Assembly: GCA_964023205.1 (NCBI GenBank)
Contig: OZ026840.1
Coordinates: forward strand, 32,776,199 to 32,840,198
Length of the DNA: 64,000 nt
Direction of reading: 5' to 3'
Origin: Lutraria lutraria
Taxonomy: Eukaryota; Mollusca; Bivalvia; Venerida; Mactridae
Under the pieces are notes generated by a model that made no database searches, was not told the DNA's origin, and saw only the letters and a program-made list of their open reading frames with translations. Positions 26,022-36,984 of the stretch are shown here, piece after piece. The translations under genes and the position numbers were made by a program. How positions within the stretch are numbered: position 1 is the first letter of the stretch; the number at the start of each line of letters is the position of its first letter.

Positions 26022-26560
26022 ATTGTCTGAACGAACAAGACATCCATTTCTAAATAGTGGAGTTATTATCGTGACGTGTTCTTAGGTTCATGTGCAATGA
26101 TATAGAACTGGTACTGAGAAAATTTGCTCGTCGTTCGGGAAGATCTTGTTTATTTCAATTATACATGAGAAGTATTTTATATAATATTATTTATATCACG
26201 TGATCATTCATTAATCATTATAAAATGTTGTTGATACAGTCCAGTCAATTTGAATATTAGCTTGACTTATAATTACCGGTAAGTTTAAGATGACTTTTCT
26301 GCTTCAACCACATATTTTATGCGAAACTTGATGAACAATTTATTTCGTTTATTGTAAATAATATATTACACAAAATACTTCTCATGTATAATTGAAATAA
26401 ACAAGACCTTCCCGAACGACGCGCAATCTTTCTCAGTACCAGTTCTATATCATTGCACATGAACCTGTATAACAAATGACTGCTTTTGGACGAAATTGTC
26501 TTAGTCAAAGAACATAACCAAAGAACACGTAACGATAATATGTCTTGTTCGTTCAGACAA
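26022..26560. repeat. Inverted duplication covering the end of the CACTA transposase gene
   Basis: 26022-26190 is an inverted, slightly diverged copy of about 26350-26560, which includes the last codons and 3' untranslated region of the transposase. Shared blocks include 'gtctgaacgaacaagacat', 'ttcatgtgcaatgatataga' and 'tttcaattatacatgagaag'. The outer copy lacks about 54 bp that in the gene copy start with GT and end with AG, and instead carries an extra 'ccatttctaaatagtgg'. A folded transcript of this region would form a long imperfect hairpin. Confidence 0.8.
26339..26344 (-). terminator. Candidate poly(A) signal of the transposase gene
   Basis: AATAAA on the minus strand about 210 bp after the transposase stop codon. 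A second possible copy lies a few bases further on. Confidence 0.4.
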
Positions 26561-29408
26561 AGAGTGTGCCCATGGAACACACAAACTTCACATCTTTCCC
26601 GCGTACGTTGTTGTCAAGTTCAATGCAACGATACTTTATCCTTTGTATTGGAATGAAGCTTGACTCACCGAACGTGTCATAACAACCAACTCTGTATGGC
26701 GTAACTGGGATAATACATTGACCCTCAAACCCACAGTGCGGAATAAACCAAGAAACTTTTGCCAGAAGATGAGTATTTCTTTCTTCACGAACGAATATGG
26801 TATGTTCCAGAATCTCTGTTATTTTACCAGCACGAATACAAGTGTTACATTCCTCAACAATTCTACCATCACTTGCATTCCAGTTAGCAGCAATCAATGC
26901 CGATGCTCTGTATCTGGAATTGTCGCTTCCTATGATAATATTGTTGATATCAACACCCTTTGCTTTCTTGTAAGATTGTGGCAGTATCATTTCAGAAACT
27001 GTTTCAGGCAAATACAGTCTTTGATACATTTTTAGCAAAGCATTTTGTTCATCGTCATTGAAGAATGCCATAGAAACACTTTTTAGTTCATAATTAGACT
27101 TCAATTCCCATTTTAGTCCTTGCTGAAGAGAACAAGTTGCTAACTCCAGGAATTTCAAAAATACGTCATCAGGCATATATCTTTCCGTACTAGTGTTTTT
27201 ATACAAATTAGTCAATCTAGACAATGAGTTGAAGAACATATTTGACATCTCTTCGGGCAGTTCAATGTTGTACATCATTGAGTCTCGCATAAATCTCCTC
27301 ATGAACTGTAATTCAACTGACCGCCCGTTATTTGGTAGACTTCCTAAATGCCCGTTGTAACGTTCAAAACTGTATAACCAAAACCCCTGCACCGGTCCAA
27401 AATCTTTTACACTCTGTGATAAATGCAAATGTAAGTGCATGTTTGGTGTCACAAATGCTTGAATCTCAGTAGAATTTATCAATTTTGAACAAATAAGTCT
27501 GCTTGCAAGAACGAAATTCTGCCAATGTTTGACATACTTCTCAGGTATAATACCCACTATTGTCATAAGCGAAAACAAATTCGTCCAATTCATAAATTGT
27601 TCAGCAGTAAATCCACCAAATGACGACGCTATTTTACGGGGAATCCTGCCAACAGACTTCGGTGCATTAATTTCGTCTACTTTCTTTTGCAATTTATCAA
27701 ATTTATCTGTTGTAAGAACATCAACAGTTTGCCATATTCGAATCATTAGCTTTGCAGTACCTAAAAACATGTTATGCATAGGGTCAATAACTGACATTCG
27801 GATTGGATCAAAATAAGGTAATTCTAGCAAGCAACTGTATCTCACGCCATGCAGACTTTCAAGTTTTGCTCGTTCCGTAGCTGTTCGTGCTTTTGCTATG
27901 AGTTTCACAGCTCTCCTATGTTGATCAATTGTTCGTTTATCCCAGTTCTCGTTATCAAATCCAGAGTAATTCTTGTCGCCTACTTTACCTGGAAATATCT
28001 TGAGACATTTTGAGCATCCTAAATTTGCCGTATGGCCAAGGAACCCACATAACTTTCTTGTTGCAGGTATGTCACAACCCGTGCAAATAAGTGCAACTTT
28101 GAACATAACTTCGTGATTCTTACTCAAGTACGATGATTTCGCTTTAAATCCGTCTGTCCAACATGTTTTTAATTCATCAACAAGAGGTTTGATAAATGTA
28201 TTCAAAGGCGGCTCTTTTCCCATATCGGGAATAATTCCTATAAGCAAAATATTTTCTTGTTTAAAGCGTTCATATTTCGGAAGGTTAAGAATAACGGCAT
28301 AAATTACACCAACTGAATAACTAACATGTTTAAACGGCTGGAACCAGTCGACATTTAACATTATACAGTAATTTCTTTTCTCTTGTAAGAAACACCCAAC
28401 GTCCTCTGTCAGAAAGTATTTCCATATGTTTCCGTCATAAACATCACGGAAAACACCATCACTGCATTTTCTATTTCGCCAATGCTCACATTTGTCCTCA
28501 AAATGTGGTCTTTTCAAGAGATTTTTAAATGACGTCTCGACTGATCTGTAACAATATGTTTTGAATGGATATAGTTTTTCTTTACCATTTGATAATTTTA
28601 CCGTCTTCATTAACAATTGTCCACAACGGTTCCGTCTCGCAGCTTGTGAGTGATTGGGAAATGCAATGAAAGAACATTGTGCTGATACTTCTTTACCTTC
28701 CAAAGTCAAAATACATTCTTTAGTGCTGTAAAGACTGCAACATTTTTTGCACACGACATATTTTCTGAACCTGTCACGTTTTATACGAAGAGATTTCCAC
28801 AGAAGATACACCGACCCCGGAAATAACAGATGTAATGATGCCAATGGTGGATACATATCTGTGATCACTTCAAGGAATGATTTAAAGAATCTTAGAATTT
28901 CAGTTAGTACGACGTCTGGCAATCCAAATAATGCCTGGAGGGTGCATACAAAAACACATAAACTGAGCACTATCATTGAAGTTCGTCCAGAAGTCTCATC
29001 CGTGAAAGTCTTTTGCTCATTGTAAGGCATTAAGTCACTGTCAACATCGTTTTCCACTACATTTTCCCAAATTTCTGTTCTCTCATTGCCAATCTCGCCT
29101 TCGTCAGAAAAATAATGTTCTACATCTTCCTCTGCCATGAAATTGTTTAGATGTGTTTGTATAGACTGTCGCAAATAATGTCTTTGCTGTGGTAATATGT
29201 CATCATCAGAATCTTCGGATGATTCTGATTCATGGTCATTTTCAATACATTTCCAAGTATTGTCAGTTAGATTTTTATTTACATGATCTTTAAAATGTCT
29301 CTTAACAAAATTATGCTGGCATCCCGGGCAGGTTATTCTACTTTCTTTTCTTTTGTACTGTTTGTGTTGAAAAGATATTTCATTGTGCTTCCTTTTTTTA
29401 GATTCCAT
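26553..29408 (-). CDS. CACTA/EnSpm transposase (Tnp2 type), 951 aa
   Basis: Likely catalyses cut-and-paste transposition at the CACTG termini of the surrounding element. A C2H2-like motif lies at Cys27, Cys30, His38, His42, followed by an acidic stretch (58-125). A further Cys cluster begins at 220-224 (CKKCC). The Tnp2 core begins about residue 345: LNVDWFQPFKHVSYSVGV (Asp354), VILNLPKY, then GKEPPLNTFIKPLVDELKTC. TGCDIPATRK (Asp446) follows, then GHTANLGCSKC (Cys465, Cys468) and IDPMHNMFLGTAKLM (Asp542, His545). These match the plant and animal Tnp2 pattern; Asp354 and Asp446 fit the first two catalytic acids. The frame is uninterrupted. The ATG follows two bases after a good acceptor (CTCATTGCAG), so a 5' non-coding exon probably lies above 29410. 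Its 3' end is duplicated in inverted orientation at 26022-26190. Confidence 0.93.
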   Translation of the reverse strand: MESKKRKHNEISFQHKQYKRKESRITCPGCQHNFVKRHFKDHVNKNLTDNTWKCIENDHESESSEDSDDDILPQQRHYLRQSIQTHLNNFMAEEDVEHYFSDEGEIGNERTEIWENVVENDVDSDLMPYNEQKTFTDETSGRTSMIVLSLCVFVCTLQALFGLPDVVLTEILRFFKSFLEVITDMYPPLASLHLLFPGSVYLLWKSLRIKRDRFRKYVVCKKCCSLYSTKECILTLEGKEVSAQCSFIAFPNHSQAARRNRCGQLLMKTVKLSNGKEKLYPFKTYCYRSVETSFKNLLKRPHFEDKCEHWRNRKCSDGVFRDVYDGNIWKYFLTEDVGCFLQEKRNYCIMLNVDWFQPFKHVSYSVGVIYAVILNLPKYERFKQENILLIGIIPDMGKEPPLNTFIKPLVDELKTCWTDGFKAKSSYLSKNHEVMFKVALICTGCDIPATRKLCGFLGHTANLGCSKCLKIFPGKVGDKNYSGFDNENWDKRTIDQHRRAVKLIAKARTATERAKLESLHGVRYSCLLELPYFDPIRMSVIDPMHNMFLGTAKLMIRIWQTVDVLTTDKFDKLQKKVDEINAPKSVGRIPRKIASSFGGFTAEQFMNWTNLFSLMTIVGIIPEKYVKHWQNFVLASRLICSKLINSTEIQAFVTPNMHLHLHLSQSVKDFGPVQGFWLYSFERYNGHLGSLPNNGRSVELQFMRRFMRDSMMYNIELPEEMSNMFFNSLSRLTNLYKNTSTERYMPDDVFLKFLELATCSLQQGLKWELKSNYELKSVSMAFFNDDEQNALLKMYQRLYLPETVSEMILPQSYKKAKGVDINNIIIGSDNSRYRASALIAANWNASDGRIVEECNTCIRAGKITEILEHTIFVREERNTHLLAKVSWFIPHCGFEGQCIIPVTPYRVGCYDTFGESSFIPIQRIKYRCIELDNNVRGKDVKFVCSMGTLFV

Positions 29409-29834
29409 TTCTGCAATGAGTAAAACAATGTTATTAGTATATATATAGCATATAGTACATGCTGTTCACGGAAAATAAGCATTTGCAAATTCGAATGCTG
29501 CTCGCATACATTTTGGTCCTACTATTTGAAAGTCCATACAGCGCAACTTTCCTAACATGTAGTCAGGACGGACAACAGGCATACATAAACACAGACAGAC
29601 ATTTTCACAAGGCTGATATTGTGAGGTTACCTCTTGTTTGTTAATATTAACCCACAACACACTTCTTATTCCCAGAAAACAACCTTCAACCACGTAATGA
29701 CTGAATGACCTGAAACAACCTCAAGATGTGACATAGTTTGGGCATGTGTATATGACAGACAAGCAAACGGAATGACGTACAATCCCATTACTACATATAA
29801 CTGCATATCTTGTTACCATGTGTTTTTAGAAACA

Positions 29835-30025
29835 AGTGCCCCGTTTCATCAAACATCTTAGTAAGAAGTGTCTTATCTCCCTTCTTAGCGTTAAAATACG
29901 TTTCATCAATTGCAATTTTTTCTTAGCTACGAATTCTTAAGTTTGGGAACGATTTTTTCTTAACTTTACGATAGCTCATGGGCTTTCTTAAAGATAAGAA
30001 AACGCGGCTTCTGCCTTTATCATTA
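29835..30025 (-). mobile_element. MITE related to 45365-45540
   Basis: The segment with 'ccgtttcatcaaacatctta', 'cttatctcccttcttagc' and 'gcggcttctgcctttat' matches the reverse complement of 45365-45540. The copy here is nested in the CACTA element, 5' of the transposase gene. Confidence 0.65.
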
Positions 30026-30094
30026 CGAGATAGCCTTTTATTTTAAGACTGTTGAGTGCGATGTACTAGATATTCTTAAAACATGGAAAAGAAA

Positions 30095-30600
30095 TTCTGT
30101 TTTATGTTCAGGGGGCGTAGCCAATTTTATGCACACAAGGAAGAATGTAACCCCGCAGTTGCTTGGTTTTGGATTTTTATGCCCCGCTATTCGAAATGGA
30201 GGAAGAGCGTATCGTGTTTCCTCTGTCTGTCTGTCCGTGCGTCTGTGAGTCCGTCCGTACACACCAGAGGGTGGTTGTGGGGTTAGGGTTTGAGTAAGGG
30301 TTGGAATTGTTCGGATAATTTTGACTTGTTGGGTGCAACTTGTGAGGATAGAAACACCGAAAATTTAAAGATCAAAGGGTGCACCCCATAACATACCTCT
30401 CATGAGAATGTATGTCCGTTCAAATTTTGGTTTCCGAGCAATAACTCAAGAAAAATTTCAAGGATGGTTTCATATTTTACATGAAGGAATATAATATCAA
30501 ATACAGGTCAAGTTCGATGTGACATAAAATCCAAACATTTTCACTGGAGTTATGGTCCCTTTTTGACTTAGCTCTCGAAAGGCATTCGTGTCAGACAGTC
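30095..30600. repeat. Dispersed mollusc-type repeat nested in the CACTA element
   Basis: Contains 'tatgccccgctattcgaa', the CT-rich 'ctgtctgtctgtccgtgcgt' and a 3' 'gtcagacagtcggacac' block. This arrangement is familiar from bivalve dispersed repeats. No coding sequence. Confidence 0.5.
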
Positions 30601-31800
30601 GGACACATTTCTAGTTTAAATTAAAACTCAAATGGTAAACTTTCAGTTGTATTTGCAGGGATTAGAAGCAATGTCAAATATTATTTATTTGAATCATTCA
30701 AAAATATATTTTAAACACCGTGATTAACGATTATTAGACATAATATTAGCTTTTGACTTAGATGGAATTTTTATATTGTTCACTTTTTTAATTAACGTTA
30801 CGCACGTGCGTATGTGCGTATCGCTGATGTTATAACTTGTTGACAATCTGATATTTCTAAAACTTATTTTAAGACCGTGAACACATTTCTATCTTCAAAA
30901 GAAACCTTTTTGGCATTATTCTTTCACCGACCGTATTTGCGGTTAATAGCCATAAAGCATATTGTTCATGACAAAAATTGAAAAATAAAGCTAAGAGATA
31001 TTAAAATGCATTTGGAGTTTTCGTATTTATTAACTGTTTTTCTCCGAATCTTACTGTGAAATCTTATTGCTCAAACGATAATAATTTGATCTGACCAACA
31101 TTAATCATAAACAATACAGTTTAAAAAATATACGGCGCAAGCTATATACAGCAACATCGTCAACGCATAGAGCTTACATCTAAGCTCTATACGATGTAAG
31201 CTCTATACGGCAATAAGTACAGAGCTCCAAGACAAGCTGTATACGGAAACATTTGCGAAAATAACTCAATGCTGAGCAATATTCATATGGTTCCCTATAG
31301 GGTGTGACACTGATTATCCCCTTCTTAAAAAAATAGTAAAAGTCCCAGACGGGCTCTGCAATGTGGACAAAATTATATACAAACTTCCTATAAACAAGGG
31401 TGAAAAAAAACACTATCATTCAACTGAAGCGATGGCTAATTAATGCAGAGACATGAAAGCAAGTTGAAATAAGTCAGAACTGGTTGAAAGCTAATTAGTT
31501 GAAACCACAGGAGTAAATGTACGTCGCGTATCCAGGACTCACCCTCAGACCCCTCTTACACCCTTTAAATAACTAAATTTATATAATGTAAAATTTTATT
31601 AATATCGGTCAAATATCTCAATTAAAAAAATAGAAAATGGGTCATCCTAAAAATATACTATTTATTATTAGGTAACTACTTTAAAAATACGCACACATGG
31701 AGTCTTTAAAGTAAAAGTGAATTTTACAATGAGAAAAAATGGTTCGTACAAGTTTGTAACGTTTATTTGTTAATAATAAACTTTAACAGCGAATTACTCT
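30600..31800. other. AT-rich CACTA interior
   Basis: No gene is recognised between the two divergent CACTA genes here. A 14-bp-stem hairpin lies at 31167-31206. The promoters of both element genes could lie between 29409 and 33785, but no clear core promoter stands out. Confidence 0.45.
31167..31206. repeat. Hairpin, 14-bp perfect stem
   Basis: ATAGAGCTTACATC (31167-31180) and its exact reverse complement (31193-31206) are separated by a 12-base loop. Related 'aagct(c/a)tata' words occur on both sides, so it may be part of a small degraded repeat. Confidence 0.7.
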
Positions 31801-31820
31801 ATGTTTTGCATTTATAACAG

Positions 31821-32783
31821 AAGAATTGGAAGAATTGGCCGATTTCCCATTTCCATCATTTGTATCGAACGATCGTTAAAATTTTGGACTAAAATAATGA
31901 AAAATCTTAATTGTTTAATGTTTAGCATTTTCAATGAACAAATCAATTTAAATATACGCAGTAAAAATAAAAGTTGGACATCGGCAGTGACTACTTGTAT
32001 TGAACGGTTGGGTTTTGGTAACATCCGCAATAATCATGATATAAGACACATTTCTTTTAACAATTTACGGCAACGAGTTACAGATCAATATCTACAGGAA
32101 TGGAGTTAAAATTTGAATAATCAATCTAAAATGAACTATTTTATTGGATTTAAAACAGAATTTAGTTTTGAAAAATATCTTCATATCATTACAAATGAAA
32201 ATATTAGAATAGAAATGTCTAGATTTAGGTTAGGATCGCATCATTTGGAGATTGAAAATGGAAGATACAATAATATACAAAGATCAGAGAGAAATTGTAA
32301 ATTGTGTACTCAAAATTTAGTTGAATCCGAATATCATTTCCTACTTTGTTGCCCTCTTTACAGAGAATTACGAACTAAGTATTTTAAGAATTTATCATGG
32401 GACTCTTTAAACAAATTTTCACTCATTCTTTCTTCAAATAACACTAAAACCATTATTAATACAGCCAACTTTATATACTATGCTATGAAATTAAGACATG
32501 AAAAACTATCTTGATTGCTGCTTCGTTACTAATACTGTTATACTGTTATTTTTGCGTTTTGTAAGATAGTCACCTTGGTATTGAGAGGACCTGTCTTGCT
32601 CTTTCATACTTGCCAGGTGGGCCTTTGTGATGCTAAGGTGACGAAATGGTGTTTAGTCCAGTTTATATTATTTATCATATAATGACATGTTCTGTGTTTA
32701 CCCAGGCCATATTTCGTTTTTGTTTTGTAAATGGCCAAAGGTATACTATATATGCCAACTAGCTATGAATAAATGGATAGTAT
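31821..32783 (+). mobile_element. 5'-truncated LINE with 20-bp target duplication
   Basis: The 20 bases at 31801-31820 recur exactly at 32784-32803 and bracket the insertion. Inside, a plus-strand frame from about 31821 to 32514 encodes a LINE ORF2 C-terminus: RFPISIICIERSLKFW, RVTDQYLQEWS, RFRLGSHHLEIENGRY, then RNCKLCTQNL and ESEYHFLLCCPLYREL, the Cys/His motif after the reverse transcriptase. One in-frame TAA (32107-32109) interrupts it. The 3' end is a short 'tatgaataaatggatagtat'. The perfect duplication suggests a fairly recent insertion, younger than the CACTA element around it. Confidence 0.85.
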
Positions 32784-33785
32784 ATGTTTTGCATTTATAA
32801 CAGTTTTACGGTTCTTCAGTCATGAAATTTTCACAACAAAAATGAAATATGATCTTTCCCGATAATATAAGGAATAAACAATGCCTACCTCGAATTATAA
32901 TACCGTAAATTGATTTTTAAACCAACCATGAGTGAAACTGTTGAAAGCAAATTGACTTACTTAACTAAATTTCTGAAATATATAATTGGATTCTCGTAGA
33001 AATACACCTGGCTATAGATTGTTGTCGTGTTATTTTCTTTTATATATAAATATCGTGTATATTGAAAGATTTACTTTTTATAAAAGCACCGCCTTAATTT
33101 TTAGTTTAAGTACGTGTACCAACACAACAGCTTGACTTAACTATTATAAAATTTGAAATTGTTTGTTCCTCGTATTACACTTGACGATATGTACGTATTT
33201 AGTGTAAAATAAAGTGTTGATACGTTGAGCTTACATATTTCTATTGAACTCGTAAATGCCACGTTGAAATTATTTTCCTTCAAGTTAAAGGGTAATCTTT
33301 CCCCTATCATTTGGTACCAAGATTTTGAAAAAATGACAAAAATGCAGTTACTACCGAGGCGAGTGCATAGTTTTATTAGAAAATGAATGGAGAGTTGAAT
33401 ACTTTGTGATAATAAATAACATATTTTTGGAGATTACCCATTCTGGCTTTTTTATTTTTGAATTAAGATATTTGAATTATGTTTTACATTTTGTTTTTAA
33501 TATGTTAATCATGTTCCACAAGCCCAATATACTCTATGCATTCCATGTTGTATAAAAGCTGTTAACTTGAAACTAAATCCACTAGAAACTGCTGGCCGAT
33601 GGTAACACATGCGGTGATAATTGTTTTCATAACTTGTCTGCATTCGCGCGCTGCATTGTGGTCAGTTTTACAGTGTCCATTCTGAGAACAGAGTAGGGAC
33701 TATCAACACAGGAAAGTGCAAACGAATTTGAATTAAACGTTAACTTTAAGTAACTTTCCTATTAAAAACATTTGTTTATCTAAAA

Positions 33786-36700
33786 ATGGATGATACTTAT
33801 TCTTCGGATGGTTCAGAAAGTTATTCAAATCCTACGGATTACATTAGTGACACTGACGATGACGGGCTCAGTGATAGAATATTAGAAGTAATTAACACGA
33901 AACAATTTAAATCTAAGAATGTAAGTAATAACAAAAAGATACATGGACATACCTCAAGGCCCGATGAAAACCTGGCATCAAAACAGAGTACTCCCAGCCG
34001 ATCGCCTGCAAGTCCAGCGCCAATCCTATCACCAACGGAAAACCGCGCCAATTTTAGTTCCTTGGATTTCCACGGCGCAAAGGTAATAAATGTTTTTCAT
34101 GTTGTCTAATACAATTTATTATGTTAGTTAAAAAAATGATATGGCATCATTATTAATTGTTTGTTGAACGAAACAATGAATTGTTAAACATTTCGGCGAA
34201 AGTGTAAAAAGAACTACTGAGAATCGTGGTCCGCTCTGAGCTGTTGACACATTTATGTAAGTGAATCTAATGTTAGACACAGGTGAATGGGTCATGGATA
34301 CTCAAATTTCTCTTAGCGTTGTTTTTCGGTGAATTGCTGTAATAAATATGGCATTGTATTCAATGAAGCTTGAGTAATCGTGCTGTTATAATAATTATAG
34401 GTGTGAACATAATACATATAAGTTAAACCGTAGATTACATATTGAAAAGTACTGTACATCTAGAAAAATCCGTATATAATCTGTTGTTTTTTCAGCACTC
34501 ACCTAGTCGTATCGTAATAGCTCCTGAACCCCCAAATATACAGAGGCGACTGAGGAAAATAGAAGAGAAACAGGACCTTATATTAAAAGCAATTGAGGAA
34601 CTGCAGAAACAACAGACAGCAACCACCAAAACTGTAAAAAAGGGAAAAACTGAAGTGCCAAACTGTATCAGGGTAAATCACAATATTTAAAATACAAAGC
34701 AAATAAGTATGTAGATACTCATATAAGTTTATGTATATGTAGATTCTTTAGATTTAAAATGGTGTTTGTGTTGAAATAACTGTCCGTTTTAAAAGTCAAA
34801 ATGTACTAGTCAATGTTACATTTAGTAATGCACATCTCTATCAATAATTTAACGTGCATACATTCATGGATATAAATGCTCCGATTATTTAATGTGCACT
34901 AGATGTAAAACAAGAGAGGCGTTTAGTCATAGATTGAACTGTGTTCATAGAATTTTAATATTACCAGGCTGCAGTAAGAGACGCATACACTCATGAGATT
35001 GGAGCCGGTAAACAATGGGAATTGCAAAGAAGGAGAGATGGGAAGATTGAAAATCTGAAGTATGTTATATGATACATATAAGCTTTATATTTCGTATCCA
35101 CATTCTTTGACCATGTTTATGTTTTGTAAGAGAAAATAACTAAGCTTGATGATTATGTAGCTATTTTTTTATCAAACCTCAGCAATGTAAAGGCATGATG
35201 TTCTGTATCATTACTTTCATGTACGGTACTTGACGATTATTTGTTTGCTTGAATATTTATGAAAATGTCTTAAAACAATATCCAATATTGTAGGACTGAC
35301 AGTGAGACAAACCGGGAACTGACAGCAGGTATCAAATTGCAAGTAAAAGGAATGTACCCTGATGCTTCGGACTTGGTTATTAAAGGTACATTTTGTATCT
35401 TTCCTCAATTTACGCATGCACTCAGATGATTAATTTACAATGATAAAATAATACACATATACGTAGCCTAGAACATACATATATAACGCTACATTCTGAG
35501 CATATTCAAAATTTGGGATCTTGTATTTTAATTAATCACAATGGTAATATACAGCAAAATAACGCAATTGTCTTTCATGTTTTTCAGAGGCCACTAAACG
35601 GTACTTCACCACTATGCTCGATAAAAGAATGCGATTTGCCAAAGGAAAAACTGGAGCACATAGACAGAAGATGGTTGGCTACCAACGGAGGAAAAGGGTA
35701 TTCAGTTATTAACATGATGTTTATTGAATAGTGTTTGTTGTACTTTTTCATCCTATAAGAACCATACATCTTGAAATATAAGCTTAAATACTTCGTAAGT
35801 AACACTTCCAATATGATATTATTTCAATTGTTTAAACTATAATATGTTCATGATTAACCACAATATACTGATACAGTAATCATTTCTAACTGTTAAACCC
35901 TACAGAGTGGTATAATCAGAATTTTACAGGCTCTCCCATTTCATTGCCACAATAAATACCTGTATCTGTTGAGTCAGGCATGTGTTTACAATGAAACGAT
36001 TCTTTAGTTTATATAACAACACTCGGCAGTGTCTGCGCGGTCAGTGAATAGCTCTGGGGGCAATTAATCAGAGTTTTATGGCTTGTTTCCGTTGGAATTC
36101 GAGATTCTATTACTCTTATAATTACCTGTCATATGACAAATTGTTTTTGCTTGATGAACATTCAGTTTAACTATTTGTTTAAGAAACTGGAATCACGTAG
36201 AGGGGCAGTACAGAAGAAGACGTCATGGGGCACTGATAAAAAGAGAAAAGTCGCTGAAGCGCTGTGTATGGAATTGATGTCTTCTGAGGAAGAGGAAAAT
36301 AGGTATACATATTATATTCAGTATGTGCCTGTGTATGAAGGATATCTTTCATTTTGATAACCATTATAATTTCTAGACATTTCTCTATACTGTTCGACAT
36401 GTATGCAATTTGATCAGCATTATCACAATAAAAAACGTTTTTATTATTATAATAACACTTCTTGCATATAATAAAACAGTTATGCAATACCTGGATATCG
36501 GCATTAAATCAAGCATATGACAGACACTAATGAGAAGCTTGATATGGCTACATTCAATAACATTTATATTTACAGCGACGGCGAGGATTATATCCTTATA
36601 AAGCCTCTTCCTTGGCGTAGTGATAGTTTTAACGATGTGCTCCAGGAACTTGACCAAAAGGTTAAAGATTGTCAAAGCCAAAAGGGAAAGCGACAGGAAC

Positions 36701-36786
36701 TAAAACGTGTCCGATCCGCATCAGCGGCGCCTTCGAGTAGAAAGATGACAGAAGATTTGCCGTCATGGACTGTTAGTCAGGAATAG
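33786..36786 (+). CDS. CACTA accessory protein, seven exons, 365 aa (unidentified)
   Basis: Exons 33786-34082, 34496-34672, 34968-35059, 35294-35385, 35588-35697, 36184-36302 and 36576-36786 all have AG/GT borders. They join in phase to 366 codons with the stop. No family is recognised. Residues 1-99 are acidic and Ser/Pro-rich (MDDTYSSDGSES…). A coiled coil is likely at 114-139 (RRLRKIEEKQDLILKAIEEL). A compact conserved-looking region follows at 159-256 (AAVRDAYTHEIGAGKQWEL, YPDASDLVIK, MLDKRMRFAKGKTGAHRQ). A strongly basic stretch with a nuclear-signal-like DKKRKV (274-279) and an acidic C-terminal part complete it. Being nuclear-targeted, basic and carried beside the transposase, it may do the work of plant TNPA (binding subterminal repeats); that role is inferred. 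The 34496-34672 start is set by TTTTTTCAG. Confidence 0.78.
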
Positions 36787-36804
36787 TGTAACCAATGATC
36801 GGAA

Positions 36805-36810
36805 AATAAA
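36805..36810 (+). terminator. Poly(A) signal of the accessory gene
   Basis: AATAAA lies 18 bases after the stop codon of the seven-exon gene, supporting 36786 as its true coding end. Confidence 0.65.
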
Positions 36811-36984
36811 GCAATGCAATTACATTGAATGTTTTATATTTTATTGTATAGTACGAAGTATCGTGCATGCTGTTTACTATATGTAATACTAGTAGTGTAC
36901 TAGCGTATGCATTAATCTCGTATAAAACAGGTCTAATCTACTCTTTGTGACATTAATTTTACAGTTTAAAGAAAATGAAAGGCA

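Noticed and set aside
26718..29025. Plus-strand frames of 90-105 codons
   Set aside because: Antisense shadows of the 951-aa transposase.
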